DNA of 64,000 nucleotides from an uncultured Bacillota bacterium (GTDB lineage: Bacteria > Bacillota > Clostridia > Oscillospirales > Oscillospiraceae). The position numbers and the translations under genes were made by a program. The stretch spans positions 57,593 through 121,592 of the forward strand of contig CAMTMZ010000003.1 in NCBI GenBank assembly GCA_947073765.1, given 5' to 3'. Below the pieces are notes generated by a model. The model was given only the letters and a program-made list of their open reading frames with translations, was not told the DNA's origin and searched no databases. Shown piece by piece: positions 9,988 to 16,935 of this stretch; the first letter of the stretch is position 1; every line of letters begins with the position of its first letter.

Positions 9988-10968
9988 ATGTTTGGATTTG
10001 GAACACTCATTGACATCCTGAAGAAGAGCCCCAAGAAGATCGTATTTACTGAGGGCACCGACCCCCGTATTCTGGAGGCGTCCGCCCGCCTGCTGTCTGG
10101 TACCTTTCTGACCCCCATCCTCATCGGCAAGGAGGAGGAGATCCGCGTCGCCGCTGAGGATGCCGGCTTCAATATCCGGGGGGCGGAGATCTATGACCCG
10201 GAGAACTATGAGAAGATGGACGCCATGGTGGAGAAAATGGTGGAACTGCGCAAGGGGAAGATGACCCCCGACGAGTGCCGGGCTATGCTCCGCAAAGGAA
10301 ACTATTTTGGCACCATGCTGGTGGCTATGGGCATCGCTGACGCCCTGCTGGGCGGCGCCACCTACTCCACCGCCGACACCGTCCGCCCCGCCCTCCAGTT
10401 GGTGAAGACCAAACCGGGCAACTCCATCGTATCCTCCTGCTTTATTCTGGTGCGCCCCTCCGCCACCGGCGGCAACATGGTGCTGGCCATGGCGGACTGC
10501 GCCATCAACATCAACCCCAGTGAGGACGAGCTGGTGGAGATCGCCTCTGAGACGGTGAAATGCGCCCAGATCTTCGGCGTAGATCCCAAGGTGGCCTTCC
10601 TGAGCTACTCCACCTTCGGCTCCGGCAAGGGGCCCGATGTGGACAAGATGCGCAACGCTGCCGAGAAAGCCAAGGCCGCCATGCCCGATGTGCCCATTGA
10701 AGGTGAGCTGCAGTTTGATGCCGCTGTCTCTCCCCGGGTGGCGGAGACCAAGTGCCCCGACTCCAAGGTGGCTGGCTATGCCAACACCTTTATTTTCCCC
10801 GACATCAACGCCGGCAACATTGGCTACAAGATCGCCCAGCGCCTGGGCTCCTTTGAGGCCTACGGCCCGATCCTGCTGGGCCTGAACGCCCCCATCAACG
10901 ACCTGTCCCGGGGCTGCAACGCCCAGGAGGTCTACTCCATGGCCATCATCACCGCTGCCCTGGCCTGA
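9988..10968 (+). CDS. pta: Phosphate acetyltransferase
   Basis: 326 residues, the short Pta form of Firmicutes without an N-terminal regulatory extension. Conserved segments include IVFTEGTDPRILEAS, GGATYSTADTVRPALQ, AINPNP-like INPSEDELVEIA and LSYSTFGSGKGPDVDKM, then GELQFDAA and FPDINAGNIGYKI. It converts acetyl-CoA and phosphate to acetyl phosphate. With acetate kinase (not in the window) this yields ATP during fermentation. It could also act on other short acyl-CoAs (Ptb-like), but the FPDINAGNIGYK motif is typical of Pta. GGAGG precedes the start. Monocistronic. Confidence 0.93.
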   Translation: MFGFGTLIDILKKSPKKIVFTEGTDPRILEASARLLSGTFLTPILIGKEEEIRVAAEDAGFNIRGAEIYDPENYEKMDAMVEKMVELRKGKMTPDECRAMLRKGNYFGTMLVAMGIADALLGGATYSTADTVRPALQLVKTKPGNSIVSSCFILVRPSATGGNMVLAMADCAININPSEDELVEIASETVKCAQIFGVDPKVAFLSYSTFGSGKGPDVDKMRNAAEKAKAAMPDVPIEGELQFDAAVSPRVAETKCPDSKVAGYANTFIFPDINAGNIGYKIAQRLGSFEAYGPILLGLNAPINDLSRGCNAQEVYSMAIITAALA

Positions 10969-10982
10969 AACGCTGCGTAATA

Positions 10983-11010
10983 AACCCTCCGGAATTTCCG
11001 GAGGGTTTTC
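10983..11010. terminator. Bidirectional terminator between pta and mnmE
   Basis: A 12-bp stem around a TTT loop, with A residues on the left and TTTT on the right, between convergent genes. Confidence 0.85.
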
Positions 11011-12393
11011 TTATTTTCCTACGCAGAATTTTGAGAAGATGCGGTTGGTGACGTCCTCCCGGACACTCTGACCGGTGAGCTCCCCCAGGGCGGAAAGGGC
11101 CTCCTCCACATCGGTGAGCAGAGCGTCTGGGGTAAATCCGGCTTCCAAGGCCTCCCTGGCCCGGCGGACGGCCCCCAGAGCCCGCCCGGCGGCCTCCTCC
11201 TGCCGGGTGTTGGTGAGGAGCTGACCGTAGGGGACGGTCTCCTCTCTGGGGAACAGGTCCGCCACCAGTTTTCCCAGCTCGTCAAGACCCTCCCCGGTGA
11301 GCGCGGACACCTCCACCGACGGGGTGTCCCCACCAACCAGGCCTATACTGCGGCTATTTTTCACCAGGTCCTTCTTAGAGGCCACAAATATCCAGGGCTT
11401 GCCTGTCTCCTCTACGGCCTGGAGCATCTCCCGGTCCTCCGCTGTGAGATCCGCCGACATATCCACCACTGCGAAGATCAGCCCCGCTTCTTCCATAGCC
11501 TTTCGGGACCGCTCCACCCCCAGCTTTTCCACCGGGTCGTTGGTATCCCGCAGGCCGGCGGTGTCAATCAGCCTCAGGGGAACGCCTTCCAGCTCACACC
11601 GTTCCTCCACGGTGTCCCGGGTGGTGCCGGGGACGTCAGTGACGATGGCACGCTCCCAGCCCAGCATAGCGTTGAGCAGAGAGGACTTGCCCGCGTTGGG
11701 ACGGCCCACGATGGCGCAGGGAACCCCGTTGCGCAGGAGCTTTCCCCGGCCGCAGGTGGACAACAGGGCGGACAGCTCCTCCGCCTGGACACGGAGGGCG
11801 TGGTCCAGTTCCTCCAGGCGGAAGGGGTCGATGTCCTCGTCAGGATAGTCCAGCACAGCGTGAAAGTGGGCCATCACGTCCACCAGAGCGGAGTAAATGA
11901 CTCCAATTCTTCGGGACAGGGCCCCCGCCAGCTGGCCCGCGGCGTGGCGGGCCCCCTCTCGGCTCCGGGCCTCCAGCAGGTCGCCCACCGCCTCCGCCTG
12001 GGCCAAGTCCAGACGGCCGTTGAGAAAGGCCCGGCGGGTGAACTCCCCTGGCCCGGCCTGCCGGGCCCCGGCGGCAAAGAGGGCCTCCAGACCCAGGGAA
12101 AGCACCATGGGAGAGCCATGACAGTGAAACTCCGCGGTGTCCTCCCCGGTGTAGCTGGAGGGGGACAGACTGTAAGTGCACAGGACACGGTCAATGGGCT
12201 GGCCGCCGCTGTCCAGAAGGCTGCCGTAGACCAGAGACCGGGGAGAATGCTCCGGTAAAGACTTGGGGCCCAGGGGCTTAAAGCACTGCACCGCAATCCG
12301 GACCGCCGAGCGCCCGGACAGGCGCAGGATGCCGATGGCCCCCGGCCCAGGGGGGGTGGAGATGGCGGCGATGGTGTCAGACTGAAGGGGCAT
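11011..12393 (-). CDS. mnmE: tRNA-5-carboxymethylaminomethyl-2-thiouridine GTPase MnmE
   Basis: 460 residues with the full domain order. The N-terminal folate-binding domain carries ISTPPGPGAIGILRLSG and GEFTRRAFLNGRLDLAQAEAV. The central helical and GTPase domain has GRPNAGKSSLLNAMLG, the DVPGTTRDTVEE switch and DTAGLRDT. It ends with the essential FCVGK. With MnmG it modifies U34 of tRNAs using methylene-THF. The start at 12393 is chosen over an upstream ATG because AAAGGAG lies nine bases before it and the family begins there. It is separated here from mnmG and rpmH, which are usually near by. A DnaA-box-like cluster lies upstream. Confidence 0.96.
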   Translation of the reverse strand: MPLQSDTIAAISTPPGPGAIGILRLSGRSAVRIAVQCFKPLGPKSLPEHSPRSLVYGSLLDSGGQPIDRVLCTYSLSPSSYTGEDTAEFHCHGSPMVLSLGLEALFAAGARQAGPGEFTRRAFLNGRLDLAQAEAVGDLLEARSREGARHAAGQLAGALSRRIGVIYSALVDVMAHFHAVLDYPDEDIDPFRLEELDHALRVQAEELSALLSTCGRGKLLRNGVPCAIVGRPNAGKSSLLNAMLGWERAIVTDVPGTTRDTVEERCELEGVPLRLIDTAGLRDTNDPVEKLGVERSRKAMEEAGLIFAVVDMSADLTAEDREMLQAVEETGKPWIFVASKKDLVKNSRSIGLVGGDTPSVEVSALTGEGLDELGKLVADLFPREETVPYGQLLTNTRQEEAAGRALGAVRRAREALEAGFTPDALLTDVEEALSALGELTGQSVREDVTNRIFSKFCVGK

Positions 12394-12757
12394 AGCGGGA
12401 CACTCCTTTCGCAACGCGGCAGAATCCATACTTTTCCCTGCGAAAATGCCGCCGGAAAAAATTTGTGAAACATTCAGCCTTGACAGATGTTATGGAAACC
12501 GGATTTTGAATATTCCCGGTTTATGAAGTTGACATAACCGATGTGGAAAAGTCTGTGGATAATGTGGAAAAGCCCTCCGTTTCAAGGAAAAAGGCTGTGG
12601 AAAATCCGGTGGACAGAGTGGATAAAAAACTGCATAGGGGATGTCAAAATAATTTTCGCCTTGGGCGGGCGGGTGGAATATTCTGGGCGGCAGTCCCGGC
12701 GTTTTGCAGGAGGGACTATAAAATGCGGGCGGCCACAGGCCGCCCTTACGGGTTCGC
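12394..12757. other. Intergenic region with a cluster of DnaA-box-like sites
   Basis: No gene is visible. On the plus strand a perfect TGTGGATAA (12554-12562; DnaA box TTATCCACA in reverse) is flanked by TGTGGAAAA at 12542-12550, 12563-12571 and 12596-12604, and AGTGGATAA at 12618-12626. Five sites in 85 bases share one orientation. The left side is fairly A/T-rich and holds a TTGACA. The right side ends in the 23-nt palindromic repeat. Confidence 0.55.
12727..12749 (-). repeat. Palindromic 23-nt repeat, copy 2
   Basis: Identical to 3946-3968. A G/C-rich palindrome with a CACAG centre ends in CTTAC, located directly downstream of the minus-strand FAD dehydrogenase gene. It probably forms its transcript end. 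Confidence 0.7.
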
Positions 12758-14146
12758 TTACAGCCGCTTACAAATCGCCCGCGCCGCCTGGACGCCGGAG
12801 GCCCCGGCCTGGGCCAGACCTCTGGTGACTCCCGCGCCGTCACCGGCGGCAAAAAAGTTGGGCAGGGCGGTCTCCAGCTCCTGGGTGAGCTGGAGGCGGG
12901 CGGAGTAGAATTTCACCTCAGCGCCATAAAGGAGGGTGTCGTAGTTGGCGGTGCCGGGGGCGATTTTGTCCAGCTGGTAGATCATCTCGATCAGGTCGTC
13001 CAGCTGACGCTTGGGCAGGGTGAGGGACAGGTCCCCCGGGACGGCGGCGGTGAGGGTGGGCCGGACGGTGGATTTGCCCATGCGGTGCTCATTGGTGCGC
13101 CGGCCCCCGACAAGGTCGCCAAAGCGCTGGACCAGCACGCCCCCGGCCAGCATGTTGGACAGAGAGGCCACGTGCTTGCCGTAGCGGTAAGGCTCGTTAA
13201 AGGGCTTGGTAAACCGGTTGGAGACCAACAGGGCGAAGTTTGTGTTCTCTGAGCGCAGGGCGGGGTCGGCGTAGGAGTGGCCGTTGACGGTGTTGATCCC
13301 CTCCACATTTTCTGCCACCACGTGGCCATAGGGATTCATGCAGAAGGTGCGCACGCTGTCACCGTACCGCTTGGTGCGGTAGACAAGCTTGGACTCGTAG
13401 ACCACATCGGTGATATGCTCAAAGATGACAGCGGGAAGCTCCACCCGCACGCCGATATCCACTTGGTTGTTCAGCAGCTCCAGCCCCAGATTTTTGCACT
13501 GGTTGGAGAACCACTCCGCTCCGGACCGGCCGGGAGCGGCGATGAGGTACTTGCAGGACACCTCGCCCCCGCGGGTCAGGAGGAGGCGGTAGCGATCCCC
13601 GGCCGTTTCAATGGAAGCTACCTCGGTGTTGAAGGCGAACTCCAGCTTGTTCATCAGGCCCTCGTAGATATTGGTGAGGATGCGCAGGTTGTTCTCGGTG
13701 CCGAGGTGCTTGCAGCGGGCCTGAAGAAGATGAAGATCGAAGGCCAGGGCCCGGCGGGCCAGCTGGCGGGCGGCGTCGCTCTCGGTGGAGAAGACCTCGG
13801 TGGTGGCGCCGTGAGCGATGTTGACGGAGTCCACATAGTCGATGAGGGACATGACCTGGGTCGGCTCCATAAAATCGGTGAGCCAGCCGCCGAACTGGGT
13901 GGTGAAATTAAACTTTCCGTCGGAGAAGGCGCCGGCCCCCCCAAAGCCGCACATGGTGTGGCACACGGGGCAGTGGACGCACTCTTTCACCTTGCCGGCC
14001 ACGATGGGACAGCTGCGGTGGTAGATGTCCGCCCCCTGGTCCAGGGCCAGAACTTTCAGCTCAGGGTGGAGATGGGCCAGCTCATAGGCGGCGAAGATGC
14101 CCGCCTCGCCGCAGCCCAGGATGACAACGTCGTATCTGGCGTTCAT
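12758..14146 (-). CDS. FAD-dependent dehydrogenase (COG2509 type)
   Basis: 462 residues. The N-terminal FAD-binding motif YDVVILGCGEAGIFAAYEL is followed by a conserved Cys cluster CVHCPVCHTMCGFGG (residues about 55-70) and FSDGKFNFTTQFGG. The C-terminal FAD-contact motif is NFFAAGDGAGVTRGLAQAG. These mark the uncharacterised NAD(FAD)-utilising dehydrogenase family of clostridia and Bacteroidetes. The Cys cluster might be redox-active or hold a metal, but this is inference. Substrate unknown. The gene stands alone, with a repeat palindrome after its stop. Confidence 0.85.
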   Translation of the reverse strand: MNARYDVVILGCGEAGIFAAYELAHLHPELKVLALDQGADIYHRSCPIVAGKVKECVHCPVCHTMCGFGGAGAFSDGKFNFTTQFGGWLTDFMEPTQVMSLIDYVDSVNIAHGATTEVFSTESDAARQLARRALAFDLHLLQARCKHLGTENNLRILTNIYEGLMNKLEFAFNTEVASIETAGDRYRLLLTRGGEVSCKYLIAAPGRSGAEWFSNQCKNLGLELLNNQVDIGVRVELPAVIFEHITDVVYESKLVYRTKRYGDSVRTFCMNPYGHVVAENVEGINTVNGHSYADPALRSENTNFALLVSNRFTKPFNEPYRYGKHVASLSNMLAGGVLVQRFGDLVGGRRTNEHRMGKSTVRPTLTAAVPGDLSLTLPKRQLDDLIEMIYQLDKIAPGTANYDTLLYGAEVKFYSARLQLTQELETALPNFFAAGDGAGVTRGLAQAGASGVQAARAICKRL

Positions 14147-14208
14147 TTAGGGTGCTCCTCCTTTTGTATCATATGGGATTGAGTATACCATAGTTTTGGA
14201 CAAAAGGC

Positions 14209-14236
14209 AACGGCCCGCCGGAGAGGGCAGGCCGTT
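14209..14236 (-). terminator. Terminator downstream of the frameshifted membrane protein gene
   Basis: An 11-position stem with one mismatch (14209-14219 with 14226-14236), followed on the minus strand by GCCTTTTG. Confidence 0.6.
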
Positions 14237-14635
14237 TACGAGACACACTTCAATTTATTTTTCGTCAGATACAGACTGCCGGCGGCCGCAAACACGCAGA
14301 CGATCAAGAGTGCAAACCAGAAACACGGCGTGGCGGTACACATCGAGGTATCAACGTTTATCTTGCCGGTAATATTGTTCTGGATCGGCCAGGTAAAAAA
14401 GGTGTACAGATAAATCGCCGGAAAGGACAGCAGGCTCAATTCCAACAGGACGTCAGAGCGTACGCCCAGGGAGCCGTGCCTTACATAGAAGACAATGTAG
14501 GCCACTGGAATCAGGATCCAGGGGTTCCCCAATAATAGCCCGTTACTTGGGCGTCGAAGGTGAACCAGGGCATGACCACAGAGGCCAGCACCAGCGCGCC
14601 GCTGAGATAAAACGCCTTTTTATACGAAAAACCAT
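14236..14635 (-). pseudogene. Small membrane protein gene broken by two apparent -1 frameshifts
   Basis: The open C-terminal part (14236-14532, 98 codons) encodes membrane helices (VAYIVFYV, LSFPAIYLYTFF, FWFALLIVCVFAAAG). The matching N-terminus lies upstream in another frame: KKAFYLSGALVLASVV and MPWFTFDAQVTGYYW. Joining them needs one extra G in a GGGG run (near 14529). Joining to the ATG at 14635 needs one extra T in a TTTTT run. Restored, it would be a protein of about 133 residues with three or four membrane spans. Function unknown. Either a pseudogene or two homopolymer sequencing errors. Confidence 0.6.
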
Positions 14636-14661
14636 GACCTCGCTTCCTATTGTGGATACGT

Positions 14662-15057
14662 TCAGCTTTTTTCCTGGAAACTGGCGCCGCAGCTGCGGCA
14701 GGTGACGGTGATCTTGCCTCTCCCCCGGGGGACCCGCAGCCGCTGGCCGCAGCTGGGACATTTGAAGTAGACGTGTTCTTTGTCCCGGCGGATGTTCCGG
14801 CGCATATGGAACCAGCTGATCACCGGGCCGGCAGCCTTCATGAATTTGGCGTTTTCCGCACGGCGGCGCGGAATGTTGCGGGAGAGCAGGCGTAGCAGCG
14901 TGACGGCCAGGAGGACAAAGCTGATGAAATAGAGCGGCTCCGCATGGGTGAACAGGAAGAGGAGATAAAGCAGCAAATAGAGACCCATCAGGAACAGATT
15001 CAACGGATCGTTCCCGTAGCGGCCGTACATAAATCGCTGAATCGCGTTGCGGATCAT
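14662..15057 (-). CDS. Membrane-anchored zinc-ribbon protein
   Basis: 131 residues. A conserved start (IQRFMYGRYGNDPLNLFLM) leads into two membrane helices (LYLLLYLLFLF and YFISFVLLAVTLLRLL). A basic cytoplasmic stretch and a C-terminal zinc ribbon follow: CPSC near residue 99 and CRSC near 119. The combination is common in gut Clostridia as an uncharacterised family; no function is known to me. The ATG is preceded by AGGAGG. It is followed closely by the frameshifted membrane gene in the same direction. Confidence 0.75.
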   Translation of the reverse strand: MIRNAIQRFMYGRYGNDPLNLFLMGLYLLLYLLFLFTHAEPLYFISFVLLAVTLLRLLSRNIPRRRAENAKFMKAAGPVISWFHMRRNIRRDKEHVYFKCPSCGQRLRVPRGRGKITVTCRSCGASFQEKS

Positions 15058-15205
15058 AGGATGCCTCCTTGCATGGACGGGGACGGCAGGCGAGACCGCC
15101 TGCCAATATACTTTTCTATGATAACGCCTGACAGAAGCGCCGTCAAGGAGGTATTCGTAAACAATATGTAAATTCCGACGGGGCGTGCCGAACGGGCGGA
15201 AATGC

Positions 15206-15234
15206 TTGCACTGGGGCGAAAGTTGGTTTATACT
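15206..15234 (+). promoter_or_regulatory. Promoter of the deaminase gene
   Basis: TTGCAC, a 17-base spacer and TATACT, 33 bases before the start codon. Confidence 0.6.
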
Positions 15235-15266
15235 GTTGATATCACTCGATGATCAGGAGGGCGGCT

Positions 15267-15749
15267 ATGAATCGCATTGATAAGGAGAATTACTATCTGG
15301 ATATTGCGGAGACGGTGCTGGAGCGCTCCACCTGCCTGCGCCGGTGGTATGGGGCCATTATTGTGCAGCATGACGAGATTGTCTCAAGCGGCTATAACGG
15401 CGCCCCCCGGGGACGGAAAAACTGCATGGATCTGGGCTACTGCACCCGGGAGGCTATGAATATTCCCTCCGGGGAGCGGTATGAGCTGTGCCGCTCCGTA
15501 CATGCGGAGGCAAACGCCATTATCTCCGCCGCCCGCAGCGAGGTGTTGGGCGCGACGCTGTATATGGCATGCAAGGACCCTAAGACCGGGGAGCTGATTC
15601 CCGGGTCTACCTCCTGCTCCATGTGCCGCAGGCTGATTATCAATGCCGGCATTGAGCGGGTAGTGATCCGCAACACGAAGACGGAGTATTCTGTGGTGCA
15701 TGTGGAGGACTGGATCCGCGAGGATGATTCCCTGCCTCCCCATAGCTGA
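15267..15749 (+). CDS. dCMP deaminase family protein
   Basis: 160 residues with the cytidine/deoxycytidylate deaminase zinc signature: HAEANAI (His ligand and catalytic Glu, residues about 74-80) and CSMCRRL (two Cys ligands). YNGAPRG and the N-terminal CLRRWYGAIIV match dCMP deaminases of the ComEB type. It would deaminate dCMP to dUMP for dTMP synthesis. Other substrates within the family cannot be excluded. The start at 15267 is preferred to an upstream ATG because AGGAGG lies six bases before it. Confidence 0.85.
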   Translation: MNRIDKENYYLDIAETVLERSTCLRRWYGAIIVQHDEIVSSGYNGAPRGRKNCMDLGYCTREAMNIPSGERYELCRSVHAEANAIISAARSEVLGATLYMACKDPKTGELIPGSTSCSMCRRLIINAGIERVVIRNTKTEYSVVHVEDWIREDDSLPPHS

Positions 15750-15766
15750 AAATTCAATAAACTGAT

Positions 15767-15798
15767 ACGCCGGCCCCCGTTACAGCGGGGGCCGGCGT
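15767..15798. terminator. Terminator between the deaminase and the YerC-like gene
   Basis: A 13-bp G/C-rich stem with a TTACAG-type loop, followed by TTT; the flanking genes are convergent. Confidence 0.7.
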
Positions 15799-15818
15799 TT
15801 GACGCTTGAAAAGATTCG

Positions 15819-16121
15819 TTATGGGGAGGACGCCCTGAGACGCTCCAGCACCATGCGGTAGCCGCCGGAGCCGTAGCGCAGTTCAGTGTTGACCCGGGTG
15901 ATGGTGGAGCTGCTGGTGGCAATCTCAGCCCGAATGGCCTCGTAGGTTTTGCCATCGGAGAGCATACCGGCCACCTGGAGGCGCTGGGCAAAGGCAGACA
16001 GCTCCTGCACAGTGAGCAAATCGCCAAAAAAGCGGTAGCATTCATCCAGGTCCTGAAGGGATAAAATGGCGTGAAACAGCTGATCGATGGATTCACTGCG
16101 GTCATTGCGTATGCGAGGCAT
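15819..16121 (-). CDS. YerC/TrpR-superfamily DNA-binding protein, paralogue 1
   Basis: 100 residues. LQDLDECYRFFGDLLTVQEL followed by FAQRLQVAGMLSDGKTYEAI and TSSSTITRVNTELRYGSGGY is the YerC/YecD pattern, a helix-turn-helix fold related to TrpR. Such proteins are thought to repress amino-acid or nucleotide genes, but few are characterised. It lies 28 bases after the DapF-fold racemase on the same strand, so it probably belongs to the hutH operon and may respond to histidine or a related ligand. A second copy lies at 57727-58041 next to iorA. Confidence 0.8.
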   Translation of the reverse strand: MPRIRNDRSESIDQLFHAILSLQDLDECYRFFGDLLTVQELSAFAQRLQVAGMLSDGKTYEAIRAEIATSSSTITRVNTELRYGSGGYRMVLERLRASSP

Positions 16122-16149
16122 GAAGAAACAGCCCTCCTTGCTTCAAAGC

Positions 16150-16932
16150 TTAAAGCGTGAGTGCCACAGGGGAATCCAGGGTGACTGGGCCGCCGATATA
16201 GGCATGGACAGCCCCGCCGTCCCGGCGGTCAATGGTGACTCGGATTGTACCGGCAGGCTGGATGTAGTCCCGGACGAAGGGGCCGTCCGGAGCGAACCGG
16301 CTCTGAACGGCAGCGGCGGCCAGGGAGCCGGAGCCGCAGCTGCCCTCCCACACCAGGCTGTCCGCCGCGGGTACCTTGACCAGGGGCGTTATGGTCCCGT
16401 TTCGGCTGTCCAGAAAGATCACTCCATAGGCCTCCAGACCTGGGAGACGCTGGAACAGCGGCTCAGCCGCCATGAAAAATTCCAGGCAGGGGGAGACATC
16501 CTCCACCACAAAGTGGGCGATGCCGCCCAGATCCACCAGGAAGCCGGAGCGGCCGGCCGCCTCCGCAGAGAGGACAGAGCGGGGAAGGGGCATACCGGCC
16601 CGGGCGGAACGGCTGGTCCAGTCCACATCTACGGTGACGGGGCCAGGGCAGCCGCTGACCTCTACCAGGACCTGGCTGAGACCCCCCAGCCGCTGAGCGG
16701 TGAGCATGCCAAAAGCCCGGGTGGCATTGCCGCAGAACTCCCCGCCGGCCATCTCCATGCGGCCCTGGCCCCCTTGGAGAGGGGGGCACAGGAAGCCCAC
16801 CTGCTCTACGTTGGAGCCGGGCAGAGACATAAGTCGGGCGGCAACATCTGCCCGGTCCCCAGAGGGGACCGGGTCCAGGACGAAGAGGGTGATATTGCCC
16901 GCCGGGTTGGCACGCAGAACGTTCAGCCGCAT
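16150..16932 (-). CDS. DapF-fold amino acid racemase, possibly histidine racemase
   Basis: 260 residues of the diaminopimelate epimerase fold: two related halves, each with a catalytic Cys. The first is in GGEFCGNATRAFG (residues about 63-75), the second in EGSCGSGSLAAAA (residues about 205-217). Overall it lacks several DapF features (for example the usual N-terminal GxGNDF is ANPAGNITLFV). It is closer to the DapF-like PLP-independent racemases, which include the histidine racemase CntK of staphylopine synthesis. It starts four bases after the hutH stop, hence co-transcribed. The context suggests D-/L-histidine interconversion feeding HutH. Substrate is inference. Confidence 0.7.
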   Translation of the reverse strand: MRLNVLRANPAGNITLFVLDPVPSGDRADVAARLMSLPGSNVEQVGFLCPPLQGGQGRMEMAGGEFCGNATRAFGMLTAQRLGGLSQVLVEVSGCPGPVTVDVDWTSRSARAGMPLPRSVLSAEAAGRSGFLVDLGGIAHFVVEDVSPCLEFFMAAEPLFQRLPGLEAYGVIFLDSRNGTITPLVKVPAADSLVWEGSCGSGSLAAAAVQSRFAPDGPFVRDYIQPAGTIRVTIDRRDGGAVHAYIGGPVTLDSPVALTL

Positions 16933-16935
16933 GGC

